Assembly: GCA_021811235.1 (NCBI GenBank)
Contig: JAJZPG010000001.1
Coordinates: 172,852-236,851 of the forward strand
Direction: 5' to 3'
Length of the DNA stretch: 64,000 bases
Source: Pseudomonadota bacterium
GTDB lineage: Bacteria > Pseudomonadota > Gammaproteobacteria > Burkholderiales > Thiobacillaceae
The translations under genes and the position numbers were made by a program. Of this stretch, positions 35,724-44,666 are shown piece by piece. Positions within the stretch are counted from its first letter, which is position 1. Every line of letters starts with the position of its first letter. The notes beneath the pieces were generated by a model. The model saw only the letters and a program-made list of their open reading frames with translations. It was not told where the DNA came from and made no database searches.

Positions 35724-36431
35724 ATGAAGCGCCTGCTCTCGTTCGCCCTCGTCTGCCTGGGCAGCCTGCCCGCCTTCGCTGCCGAAGCCCCCGCGGCGCC
35801 GCCCCCGCAATCCATGCCGCCCAGCTGGATCGGCGTCACCCCCACGCCCTACGGCCCGATCCTGATCCAGCAAGGCCTGCCGCCGCCCTACCGCGACTAC
35901 CAGATGAACCGCGTGCTCACGCCGGAGGAAAAGAAACGCTGGCTGCAGATGGCGATGCCGATGATGGCGAGCATGATGCAGATGGACGCGCGCGAGGCGA
36001 TCAACCACTTCGCCGTCAAATACCAGGCGAAGCCCGGCCTCAGCTTCGACGAGGTGGTGCAGTCGATGATGCTGCGCGCCAACCAGGTCAACCTCAAGTT
36101 CGTCGGCAGCAACCTGATGTGGAAGGATTTCCAGGCCGTGCTCGGCGACACCGGCGCGCCGCGCGTCGAGGTGTTCAGCTTCTGCGACATCGCCGTCGGC
36201 CGCGAACTGCTCAAGGTCATCCCCGAGATGGTGGTGTTCCTGCCCTGCCGCATCGCGGTGATGGAAGACGCCGACAAACGCGTCTGGGTGCTGATGATGG
36301 ACTGGGACATCACCTGGCTCGACCTCGCCGGCAAGCAGACCGGCATGACGCCCGAGCTGCGCCAGGGCGTGCAGGCCATCCGCGACAAGATGGAAGACGT
36401 GATGCGCGCCGGCGCCAACGGCGAGCTATAA
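35724..36431 (+). CDS. exported DUF302-like protein
   Basis: CCAGGAG SD and signal peptide MKRLLSFALVCLGSLPAFA; CDIAVGRELLKVIPEMVVFLPCRIAV. Confidence 0.72.
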   Translation: MKRLLSFALVCLGSLPAFAAEAPAAPPPQSMPPSWIGVTPTPYGPILIQQGLPPPYRDYQMNRVLTPEEKKRWLQMAMPMMASMMQMDAREAINHFAVKYQAKPGLSFDEVVQSMMLRANQVNLKFVGSNLMWKDFQAVLGDTGAPRVEVFSFCDIAVGRELLKVIPEMVVFLPCRIAVMEDADKRVWVLMMDWDITWLDLAGKQTGMTPELRQGVQAIRDKMEDVMRAGANGEL

Positions 36432-36498
36432 GCGCCACACACTCCCGGCTAAAAAAACTGAATGCCCGCGACTGCGGCAGGCTGGCACCATACGGCAT

Positions 36499-37560
36499 TT
36501 GCAACCACCGCATCCCTGGCACATGCCCCCCTCCCCGTTCGCCTCGCTGGCCACGCTGGAACAGAATTTCGCCGACGGGCTCGGCGCGATGCTGGTCCAG
36601 CATCGCGGGCTCGGCGTCTTCATCCTGGTCCTGGCCAACGCCGCCTACGACTCGGCCCTGTGGGCACGGCTTTCCCCTGCGCTGGCCAGTCGCCACGCCG
36701 AACTTGCCGCGGGCCTGACCGCCAGCCTGCGGCGCGGCGACACGCTCGCCGAACCCGACGACGACGTGATGGTGTTCCTCAAGCTGAACCTGATCGGCTT
36801 CGAGCACCTGGGGCGCATGGAAAGCCGCCGCGAAGGCCCCTGGCAGGTGATGTTCAACCCCCTGCGCGCCCTGCGCCCGCCGCGCAGCAGCGGCCAGTGC
36901 TACGACGGCCTGCTGCGTCCCTTCGACCCCGCCGGCTTCCACTTCAACAAGCCCTTCCTGGCGAAGGAAGTGCTGTGGGAAGGCGAGCTCGCGGGCAAGC
37001 CCGCGCGGCTGCTCTACAACAAGTTCCCCTTCGCCCGCCTGCACGGCCTCTTGGTGCCGGAACCGGAAAAACAGACACCGCAGATGCTCTCCCCCGAACT
37101 GCACGGCTGGGCCTGGCACCTGTGCGCGCACGCCGGCGTGCCCGGCCTCTGCCTCGGCTACAACAGCACCGGCGCCGGCGCCTCGGTCAACCACCTGCAT
37201 TTCCAGAGCTTCGTGCAGGCCGACCCGCTGCCGGTGCAGGACCCGCGCTTCGCCCACAACGGCGGCAGCGCGCCCTACCCGCTACCGTGCCAGCGCTTCA
37301 CCGAACCCGCCGACGCCTGGATCGAACTCGACCGCCTGCACGCGCAGAACACCCCCTACAACTTGCTCTACGGCAGGAACTGCATGCAGCTGATTGCGCG
37401 TGTACCGCAGGACAGCGACAGACTGAGTGCGGATAGCCGGGGTTACGGCTGGAGCGAGATGGCGGGGGCGGTCACGCTGTTCAGCCGGGAGGCGTACGTG
37501 GGCTTGAGTGTGGAAGAATTTGAAGCGGTACTGACGAACTTTGCACCCCGCACCGGGTAA
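36499..37560 (+). CDS. HIT-superfamily nucleotidyltransferase/phosphorylase-like protein
   Basis: ASVNHLHFQSFVQ HxHxQ-type motif; LLYNKFPFARLHGLLVPEPEKQTPQ. Confidence 0.75.
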   Translation: MQPPHPWHMPPSPFASLATLEQNFADGLGAMLVQHRGLGVFILVLANAAYDSALWARLSPALASRHAELAAGLTASLRRGDTLAEPDDDVMVFLKLNLIGFEHLGRMESRREGPWQVMFNPLRALRPPRSSGQCYDGLLRPFDPAGFHFNKPFLAKEVLWEGELAGKPARLLYNKFPFARLHGLLVPEPEKQTPQMLSPELHGWAWHLCAHAGVPGLCLGYNSTGAGASVNHLHFQSFVQADPLPVQDPRFAHNGGSAPYPLPCQRFTEPADAWIELDRLHAQNTPYNLLYGRNCMQLIARVPQDSDRLSADSRGYGWSEMAGAVTLFSREAYVGLSVEEFEAVLTNFAPRTG

Positions 37561-37620
37561 CGACGCTGATACGCAGGGCGGCGTACCCCAATACTGTTCG
37601 CATTGGGCGATTCATTTCGA

Positions 37621-37670
37621 CCGTTCGCCCTGATCCTATCGAAGCCTGCCCTGAGCCAGCCGAATGGGGG
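37621..37670 (+). repeat. REP-like repeat
   Basis: CCGTTCGCCCTGATCCTATCGAAGCCTGCCCTGAGCCAGCCGAATGG, related to 20100. Confidence 0.55.
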
Positions 37671-37693
37671 CTGCCCTGAAGTAGAATCCCCAC

Positions 37694-38176
37694 ATGTTCT
37701 ACCTAGATCTTTTTTCCGCGCTCAACCGCCGCGTCGATTATGTGTTGATCGGCGGCCTGGCGATTTCGCTGCACGGGATCGAGCGCGCGACGATGGATAT
37801 CGACGTAACCGTGGCGATGACCCCTGACAACTTGTCGGCGCTGGTGGAGATGGCACGCGAACTGGGCATGACTCCAGTTCTGCCGGTTGCGCTGGAAACC
37901 TTGACCGACCTCGATCAATTGGCGCAGTGGCACCGCGAACGCAATCTTGAAGCCTTTGCACTTCGTGCGCCCGGCCTGTCTGGCGTGACGCTGGATGTAT
38001 TGCTCTATCCGCCCGTTGATTACGCACAAATGCGCAGCCGCGCGGTCACTTTCATGGCCGGCGATGTGCCCATCGTCGTCGCCTCCATCGACGACATGAT
38101 TGCCCTGAAACAAGCTGTCGGCCGCCCGATCGATCTTGCGGACATCGAACATCTCAAGCGCCTGAAGGAATCCTGA
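37694..38176 (+). CDS. nucleotidyltransferase-fold (AbiEii/DUF6036-like) protein
   Basis: YVLIGGLAISLHGIERATMDIDVTVA NTase GG...DxD motif. Confidence 0.78.
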   Translation: MFYLDLFSALNRRVDYVLIGGLAISLHGIERATMDIDVTVAMTPDNLSALVEMARELGMTPVLPVALETLTDLDQLAQWHRERNLEAFALRAPGLSGVTLDVLLYPPVDYAQMRSRAVTFMAGDVPIVVASIDDMIALKQAVGRPIDLADIEHLKRLKES

Positions 38177-38178
38177 CC

Positions 38179-38361
38179 ATGCCTTTTGACCGCGGCAACC
38201 GCACCTACCATGTCAGCGATGAGCGCCTGCGTGCTTTTCGCGCGCTGTCGCCCGAGGAAAAACTGCGCTGGGTGGAGGAACTGGCAACTTTCCTGCGATT
38301 GGCCCAGCCGACCCAAAGGCTGGCAATCGACAGGACGAAACCCGAAAAAGAGCCCCGCTAA
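38179..38361 (+). CDS. small protein paired with the NTase-like gene
   Basis: 60-aa ORF starting 3 nt after the upstream stop. Confidence 0.65.
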   Translation: MPFDRGNRTYHVSDERLRAFRALSPEEKLRWVEELATFLRLAQPTQRLAIDRTKPEKEPR

Positions 38362-38384
38362 ACGCATTCGCAACGCACCGAAGC

Positions 38385-39089
38385 TCAGGCGCCTCTTTCC
38401 TTCCGCGGCCTGCCCACCCCCTTCGAGCTCGCTCGACGCTGCGTCAGGCGCTCGATCTCCTCCCTGAACCGCTCGCTCCCCAGCGCCCAGCCCTTGTGCG
38501 TGGATTCGCGTATCGCCTTCAAATCATCTTGTGAAACCGCGGCACGGAACAACTGCCGATACGCCCCCTGCCGTTCGGCCGCATCCCGTCCCAGCCGTTC
38601 GTATTCCGCATGCGGCGTCAGCCAGTCCGCGTTTTTGCCCGCCTCGCCCAGGGCATTGAAACGGTAGCTCGACCAGGGGTAAGCCCGCGGGTGGGCCACC
38701 ATGTCGGCCCGCACCGGGTTCATTTCGATATAGCGCATCAAGGTCAGCAAATAGCGCTCGCTGTCCACCACCGTCGCGCGGTAGCGTCCTTCCCACAGCG
38801 TGCCGCTGCGCTTGTACGCGTAATTGAAGTACTGCACGTATTTCCGGCCCACCGATTGAAAGACCTTGCTGATGCTGTCGTCGAACTCAGGCGTGGCCAG
38901 CAGGTGGATATGGTTGGTCATCCACACATAGGCGTGGATGGCGAGGCCGTGCTTGAGCGATGCCTCGACCAGGGCGTCGCGGAAGAACTGATAGTCCGCC
39001 TCGGCGGCAAAGATGGTCTGGCGGTTGTTGCCGCGCTGGATGATGTGCTGCGGCTGGCCGGGGATGACGTAGCGGGGAAGACGGGCCAT
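38385..39089 (-). CDS. REP-associated tyrosine transposase (RAYT, IS200-like Y1 domain)
   Basis: MARLPRYVIPGQPQHIIQRGNNRQTIF, HAYVWMTNHIHLLATP (HxH), YIEMNPVRADMV. Confidence 0.92.
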   Translation of the reverse strand: MARLPRYVIPGQPQHIIQRGNNRQTIFAAEADYQFFRDALVEASLKHGLAIHAYVWMTNHIHLLATPEFDDSISKVFQSVGRKYVQYFNYAYKRSGTLWEGRYRATVVDSERYLLTLMRYIEMNPVRADMVAHPRAYPWSSYRFNALGEAGKNADWLTPHAEYERLGRDAAERQGAYRQLFRAAVSQDDLKAIRESTHKGWALGSERFREEIERLTQRRASSKGVGRPRKERGA

Positions 39090-39329
39090 GGGGGTGTGCG
39101 AAACCGGGAGAATGCCGACAGCATAGCATCAAATTAATCGTGTCTGACCCCATTTATTCAATCGGTCCGCGTCGGCGGCAAAGATGGTTTGGCGGTTATT
39201 GCCGCGCTGGATGATGTGCTGCGGCTGGCCGGGGATGACGTAGCGGGGAAGACGGGCCATGGGGGCATGCGATACCGTGAGAATGACCGCAGCATAGCAC
39301 TAATTTAATCGTGTCTGACCCCATTTGTT
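38994..39329. repeat. two-copy tandem duplication (period 171 bp) over the RAYT 5' end
   Basis: 38994-39158 and 39165-39329 align at a constant 171-bp offset with scattered substitutions; both carry the RAYT start region and CGTGTCTGACCCCATTT. Confidence 0.85.
39171..39260 (-). pseudogene. truncated 5' copy of the RAYT gene
   Basis: Second repeat copy encodes MARLPRYVIPGQPQHIIQRGNNRQTIFAAD then diverges. Confidence 0.75.
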
Positions 39330-39377
39330 TCTTTACATTTGTTTCTTACCCCATTTGTTTCGTTTATTTTTCCCCAT

Positions 39378-39920
39378 TTATTTTTCCCGGATTGCGTTGG
39401 CTGCCCCCTGCAGGTCTTCGAAGCTTTGATCCATACAGGGAAGATTATTTACAGCACAGAACTCGTTACGCATAACCGTATAGACAATAACGAGTTGAGT
39501 CTCCAGGCCCTCCACAGGGACGAAGCCCACTAGACCGCGAACGCCCTCATTGCGCGCTTGGATGCTTAATCTTTCACATGTCGAATAATCGTCACGGAGT
39601 TTTTCTATTTGCTTTTTCGCATCCTGTGTCACGTCCTTATACCAATTACGACCTGGCCTATGAAGCTCTTCAATGGGCTGAACTTGACTTTCTAAGAACG
39701 AGCTGATGTTGGAGGTGAGCTTTGAACAATCTACGCCCTGTCGCAACTGTTCCGCTTTGATATACGCGACAGTGTCGCGACGCTGAGCCTCTGCTATTTC
39801 CTCCGGGGATGGCTTGCTAGCAAAGAGTAGCGCTACAACAGCAAGCGCGCCAAGCACCATGCCGGCGAACACAAGAGATGCCCCGGAACCCAATTTTTTA
39901 ATAGAGAACAATGTTGTCAT
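39378..39920 (-). CDS. hypothetical membrane-anchored protein
   Basis: 180-aa ORF with one N-terminal TM helix; lower GC than flanks. Confidence 0.65.
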   Translation of the reverse strand: MTTLFSIKKLGSGASLVFAGMVLGALAVVALLFASKPSPEEIAEAQRRDTVAYIKAEQLRQGVDCSKLTSNISSFLESQVQPIEELHRPGRNWYKDVTQDAKKQIEKLRDDYSTCERLSIQARNEGVRGLVGFVPVEGLETQLVIVYTVMRNEFCAVNNLPCMDQSFEDLQGAANAIREK

Positions 39921-40042
39921 TCTTCGCGTGACGATTGATTTGGTAAAAACGGCGGGCTAAAAAGAACACAAGGAATTACCAAGTTCCGCTCCCTTTCTGG
40001 TGTTGCTTGGCGTATTAAGCTGCGTCATAACGTCCATGAATG

Positions 40043-40060
40043 AATGGGGTCAGACACGAT
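40043..40060 (-). repeat. inverted copy of the RAYT-flanking repeat
   Basis: AATGGGGTCAGACACGAT is the reverse complement of ATCGTGTCTGACCCCATT at 39137 and 39308. Confidence 0.8.
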
Positions 40061-40067
40061 ATTCCCC

Positions 40068-40835
40068 TCAGTCTAAGACAATGACCTGCTCCTGCATCAA
40101 CGCCTCCACACCCCATCCCGGCGCCGCTGCGCGCAGTTCATTCATGATCGCCGCCTCGTTGCCCGGCTTCAGGTGGGTGATCCACACCTCGGGCTGAACG
40201 GTCAGCGCACTCAGTTCCTCCGCCAGCGAATCGGGCCAGTGGTGCTTCGACGCCCGGGCGATGTCGACGAGGTCGTTCTCGAACGAGGTTTCGATGATGA
40301 GGTGGCGCAGGTCGGGAATGGCGTTGAGCGCCTTGATGAAATCCTCGCTGTGCGTGGTGTCGCCGCTGAAGACGAGGCTGCCCGCTTGCGTGGCCAGGTG
40401 CAGGCCGCACGCCGGCACGACGTGGTTGACGGGCAGCGGCCGGAAGGTGCGGCCCTTGAGCGTGAGCGCCTCGCCGAAGCCCAGCGGCTCGAAACGCAGC
40501 CACGGTGCCGCCTTGCTCGGAATTTCGCGGAAGTCCGGCCACAGCTGCCAGTTGAACAGATGTTTCGCCAGCACGTCGAGCACCTCGGGCAGCGCATGCA
40601 CCGCGACCGGCGTGCCGCGCAGGTCGCCGACGCTGTCGAGCAGCAGGGGCAACCCCAGCACGTGGTCGAGGTGGGCGTGGGTGAGGAAGACGTGGTCGAT
40701 CTTCACCAGCTGCTCGAAGTCGAGCGTGGTGAGGCCGCTGCCGGCGTCGATCAGGACGTCGTCGTCGACCAGCAGGCTGGTGGTGTGGCGTCCGCTGCCG
40801 ATGCCGCCGCTGCAACCCAATACGGTGAGTTTCAT
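40068..40835 (-). CDS. MBL-fold hydrolase, class II cyclic-nucleotide phosphodiesterase-like
   Basis: MKLTVLGCSGGIGSGRHTTSLLVDDDVLIDAGSG, FLTHAHLDHVLGLPLLL. Confidence 0.85.
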   Translation of the reverse strand: MKLTVLGCSGGIGSGRHTTSLLVDDDVLIDAGSGLTTLDFEQLVKIDHVFLTHAHLDHVLGLPLLLDSVGDLRGTPVAVHALPEVLDVLAKHLFNWQLWPDFREIPSKAAPWLRFEPLGFGEALTLKGRTFRPLPVNHVVPACGLHLATQAGSLVFSGDTTHSEDFIKALNAIPDLRHLIIETSFENDLVDIARASKHHWPDSLAEELSALTVQPEVWITHLKPGNEAAIMNELRAAAPGWGVEALMQEQVIVLD

Positions 40836-40851
40836 CGCTGTTTTATCGTCG

Positions 40852-43065
40852 CTACTTGGTCGTGTAGACGAAGACGCCGTCCCAGTCGGCGGGTGGCGGC
40901 TCCGTGCGGAAATGCGCGATGCGCTCGAGGTAGATATCGTACAACGGGCGCGGGCTGCGGGCGTTGAGGGCGGCGAGTGCGGCTTCGGCGGCGTCCCAGT
41001 CCTGCTTCTGATAGGCGGCGAAGGCCGCTTCGAACCCGGCCGCGCCCTGTCGCACCGCGTCCGCAAGGCCGTCCTTCGGCCCGAGCGGTTCGTAGATGGC
41101 GACCGGCGTCTCCTTGCCCTTGACGCGTACGACGTCGATCTTCATGAAGGCGTGCATGGGGTCGGCGTCGACCGTCGGCTGGGTGGCGAGGATGCCGACG
41201 CCATATTGTTTCGTGATGCCTTCGAGGCGCGAACCGAGGTTCACCGCGTCTCCCATCACGGTGTAGGACATGCGGAATTCCGAGCCCATGTTGCCCACGC
41301 TCATGCGCCCGCTGTTGACGCCGATGCCGATCTTCACCTCGGGCCAGCCGCGCGCGGCAAATTCCCGGTTCAGCTGCGGCAGCGCGGCCTGCATGTCGAG
41401 CGCGGTGGCGACGGCGCGGGCGGCGTGGTCGCTCAAGTCGACCGGCGCGTTCCAGAACGCCATGATGGCGTCGCCGATGTATTTGTCGATGGTGCCCTGG
41501 TGCTGCTGCACGATGCGCGTCATGGTCGACAGGTAGGCGTTCAAGACTTCGGCGAGCTCGGTCGGCGGCAGCTTCTCGGAAAAGTTGGTGAAACCGCGGA
41601 TGTCGGAGAACAGCACGGTCATCTCGCGCGACTGCCCTTCCATGGTGTAGTGCGCGGGATCGCGGCTCATCTCGGCGGCGAGCTCGGGCGGCACGTACTG
41701 GCCGAACAGCTTGGTGATCTGGCGCTTGCTGCGCGTCGCGGCGAAGAAGCCCCAGGCGGTGTTGAGCGCGTAGAGTCCCGCCACCGTCAGCATCGGCGCC
41801 GCCATCGGCACCACGAGGAAGCGCGACCACGCCGCCGCGTAGGCCGCCAGCAGCCCCCCCAGCAGGACGAGCGTCACCGCCAGTCCGGCGGCCGGGCCGA
41901 AGCGCAGCAGGACGACCGTCAGCAGCGCGCCCAGCACCAGCACGGCCCCCAGCCGCACGTCGTCCGCCCACGGCGGCGTGGCGCGCGTGGTGCCGTCGAG
42001 CATGCCGGCGATCAGATGGGCGTGGATCTCGACGCCGGGAAAGGTGCTGGAAAACGGCGTGACGCGCAGATCGGCCAGGCCCGGCGCAGTCGAGCCCACC
42101 AGCACGATGCGGCCTTCCAGTTGCGCCGGCGGCACCTTGCCGGCCAGCACCTGCGCGGCGGAAAAATACGGAAACGGCGAGCCGGCACGGTACGGCACGT
42201 GCACGGTGCCGTCGGCACTCAGCGGTACGCGGATGCCGCCGATCTCCAGCCAGGGCGAGGCATACCGTCGTCCCAGCAGACTGCGCTGCGCGACGCCCGC
42301 GGCCGCCGGTTCGCCGCCGAACGCCACGCGCAGGGTCGAAGCCGACAACGACAGGTAGTAGCCGGCATCGAAGGGACTGGTAAGCGCCATCTGGCGCGCG
42401 GTGCCGTCGTCGTCGGCGCGCATGTTGAAGAAGCCGGCGCCCTGCGCCGCCTGCTGGAAGGCCGCCAGGTTCGCGCCATACCCGGCCGCCGGCTCGCCGG
42501 GTTGCAGCGGGGCGAAGGCCGCGGCCGGCAGCGACGGCGGCGGCAACAGGCCGGTGCGAGCGTCGCCGTAGCCCTGCGGGATGAAGTAATAGCCGAGCGA
42601 CACTGGGCGCTCGGCCAGCGCCTGCGCGAAGCGCGCGTCGTAATCGAGGCGCGGCGCGATCTGCTTCAAGGCAGACAGGAAATCGCGGCTGCCCGCCAGG
42701 TCGCGTTGCGCCAGCTGCTTCAGGATATCGAGGCCCGAGCTCGTGTCCGGCTCGGCGAACACCACGTCGAAACCGACTGCCGCCACGCCATAGCGGTCGA
42801 ACAGCTGGTCGAGCAGCGCGGTCATCGTGTCGCGGCTCCACGGCCAGCGCCCCACGCTCTTCAGGCTGGCTTCGTCGATGTCGAGGATGGCGATGCGGTC
42901 GTCCGCCCCGGCCGGCGCGGTGCGCTTCAGCCAGGCGTCGTATAGCCAGGCTTCGGCGCGCTGCATCGGCGCCATCGGAAGCAGCCCGCCGGCATGGATC
43001 GCGATCAGCAGGACAAAGAGCGCAGACAGCCCCGCCTGCACCAGCCTGGAGGAGGCGCGGTTCAC
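40852..43065 (-). CDS. CHASE2-domain class III adenylate/guanylate cyclase
   Basis: CHASE2 region, three TM helices, cyclase VLFSDIRGFTNFSE...IDKYIGDAIMAFWNAP...SYTVMGDAVNLGSRLEG; GTG start with GTGA overlap. Confidence 0.93.
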   Translation of the reverse strand: MNRASSRLVQAGLSALFVLLIAIHAGGLLPMAPMQRAEAWLYDAWLKRTAPAGADDRIAILDIDEASLKSVGRWPWSRDTMTALLDQLFDRYGVAAVGFDVVFAEPDTSSGLDILKQLAQRDLAGSRDFLSALKQIAPRLDYDARFAQALAERPVSLGYYFIPQGYGDARTGLLPPPSLPAAAFAPLQPGEPAAGYGANLAAFQQAAQGAGFFNMRADDDGTARQMALTSPFDAGYYLSLSASTLRVAFGGEPAAAGVAQRSLLGRRYASPWLEIGGIRVPLSADGTVHVPYRAGSPFPYFSAAQVLAGKVPPAQLEGRIVLVGSTAPGLADLRVTPFSSTFPGVEIHAHLIAGMLDGTTRATPPWADDVRLGAVLVLGALLTVVLLRFGPAAGLAVTLVLLGGLLAAYAAAWSRFLVVPMAAPMLTVAGLYALNTAWGFFAATRSKRQITKLFGQYVPPELAAEMSRDPAHYTMEGQSREMTVLFSDIRGFTNFSEKLPPTELAEVLNAYLSTMTRIVQQHQGTIDKYIGDAIMAFWNAPVDLSDHAARAVATALDMQAALPQLNREFAARGWPEVKIGIGVNSGRMSVGNMGSEFRMSYTVMGDAVNLGSRLEGITKQYGVGILATQPTVDADPMHAFMKIDVVRVKGKETPVAIYEPLGPKDGLADAVRQGAAGFEAAFAAYQKQDWDAAEAALAALNARSPRPLYDIYLERIAHFRTEPPPADWDGVFVYTTK

Positions 43066-44009
43066 CGGATGCGGTAGAAGCGGCCGGGCAATTCCTTGCC
43101 GCGCACGGCATCGAGCCGTCCGCCGACCGCCTCGCCCAGCATCGCGAGGCGGTCGGCCGGGTGCGGGTGGGTCTTGTAGAGCAGGCTGGTACGGTTGTCC
43201 TTGGCGGGCAGGCCAGCCAGGTCCTGCAACACGTTGGGCAGCCCCCAGGGGGTATAGCCGGCACGGGCGGCGAATACGACGCCGATGCGGTCGGCTTCGT
43301 ACTCGGCGTTCTTGTCGAGGCCGCGGGCCATGATCTCGGCACCGTTGCCGATCAGGTTCTGCACCGCCGGATCGCTGTCCTGCGCCTTGTTGCTCACGGC
43401 CTTGCCAAGTTCGCTGATCAGGCTGGACTGTTTCAGCACCTTGAGGTGATGCTTCTTGGTGACGTGGGCGATCTCGTGCGCCAGCACGCCCGCCAGCTCG
43501 GCCTCGTTGTTGAGGCGGCGATACAGCCCCTTGGTCACGAAGATGTAGCCGCCCGGCGCGGCGAAGGCATTGATGTCTTCGGTGTCGAGCACGCCGAAGT
43601 GCCAGGCGACGCCCTGGCGGCCGCTCTGCAGCGCCACCCAGTTGCCGACCAGGTTGACGTAGCGCTGCAGCTTGTCGTCGCGTACCAGCGGCACGGCGCC
43701 GAGCAGGTCGCCCGCGATCTGCTTGCCGATGCGCGCCTCTTCCTCGGGCGAGTAATCGCCGAACAAGGCGAAGCCGAGCTGCCGGGCGTCGATCTTCTGC
43801 TTGGCCGGCGGAGGCGGCGCGGCCGCGCTCTGCGCTTCGGCAGGCGCCTGATTCGGCGCGGGCTGCGGGGCGGGCGCCGGCTGCGTCTGCTTGTCCTTGT
43901 TCAGTTCCTGGTTGATGCGCTCTTCGAGCAGCTTGCCGAAGTCGATACCGCTTGCCGCGCCGCTGAACGCCACCAGCGAAATCGCCACTGCCATCGATTT
44001 GATCTTCAT
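43062..44009 (-). CDS. M48 family metallopeptidase
   Basis: Signal peptide and zinc motif LAHEIAHVTKKHH, EYEADRIGV. Confidence 0.93.
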   Translation of the reverse strand: MKIKSMAVAISLVAFSGAASGIDFGKLLEERINQELNKDKQTQPAPAPQPAPNQAPAEAQSAAAPPPPAKQKIDARQLGFALFGDYSPEEEARIGKQIAGDLLGAVPLVRDDKLQRYVNLVGNWVALQSGRQGVAWHFGVLDTEDINAFAAPGGYIFVTKGLYRRLNNEAELAGVLAHEIAHVTKKHHLKVLKQSSLISELGKAVSNKAQDSDPAVQNLIGNGAEIMARGLDKNAEYEADRIGVVFAARAGYTPWGLPNVLQDLAGLPAKDNRTSLLYKTHPHPADRLAMLGEAVGGRLDAVRGKELPGRFYRIR

Positions 44010-44542
44010 TGGTTGCTCTCCCATGGCGACGAGGATTGCGCGGGTTTCGGTTCGGGCAGACCCGGGACATTGGCGGCGACCAGGCCGGACTGGCCGGCGA
44101 AGCTGCGCGCCTGGGCAGGCGTCGCGCTCCAGGCATCCATGCGGCCCAGCTCCTCGCCATTGAACTTGGCCTTCTTCAGGTCTTCCTCGTTGAGGCCGCG
44201 CAGGCCCGCCACGGCGACGACGCGGCTGGGGTCGGACTTGGTGGTGGCCGCTCCGACGACGTCGCCGATGCCCGCCCCGCCCAGCCCGCCTGCCCCGGCC
44301 CGCACCGACAGCAGCCGGATCCAGCCGGTGGTTCTGCCTGCGGTGACTTTCAGCCAGCCCCCCTGCTTGGACAGGATGGTGACACGGGCGCCCTTGGCCG
44401 CGCTCCCCGCCACCTTGGACGCCGCGCTCGGCTGCGCATAGAGTTTGTCGTTGCGCAGCACGGTGCCCTGGGCGGCCTGCGCGGCCCCCGCCACAAGGGA
44501 CAACAGCAGCGCGGCTGCCGGAATCAGGAATGGTTTTTTCAT
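44006..44542 (-). CDS. SH3-domain exported protein
   Basis: Signal peptide then bacterial SH3 (LYAQPSAASKVAGSAAKGARVTILSKQGGWLKVTAGRTTGWI). Confidence 0.82.
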   Translation of the reverse strand: MKKPFLIPAAALLLSLVAGAAQAAQGTVLRNDKLYAQPSAASKVAGSAAKGARVTILSKQGGWLKVTAGRTTGWIRLLSVRAGAGGLGGAGIGDVVGAATTKSDPSRVVAVAGLRGLNEEDLKKAKFNGEELGRMDAWSATPAQARSFAGQSGLVAANVPGLPEPKPAQSSSPWESNQ

Positions 44543-44666
44543 CGTGGGTCGTCTCCGTCTGAAGCAAAACTGTATGGCCTGCCATCCGATGGCGCAAGCT
44601 TCATTGATGATGGGCCCTTTGTGCCATCGATGGCACAAGCCTCGGCTCTGGCGTTAAGATGCCGCG

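Noticed and set aside
39318-39380. Possible CRISPR-like or tandem array of CCCCATTTGTTT
   Set aside because: Units are about 12 nt, irregularly spaced and degenerate; no spacers of CRISPR size.
40261-42945. 894-aa plus-strand ORF antisense to cyclase
   Set aside because: Shadow of the CHASE2 cyclase frame.
40852-44160. 1102-aa minus-strand ORF as a single protein
   Set aside because: Upstream part is out of frame with the SH3 and M48 genes; the real cyclase starts at GTG 43065.
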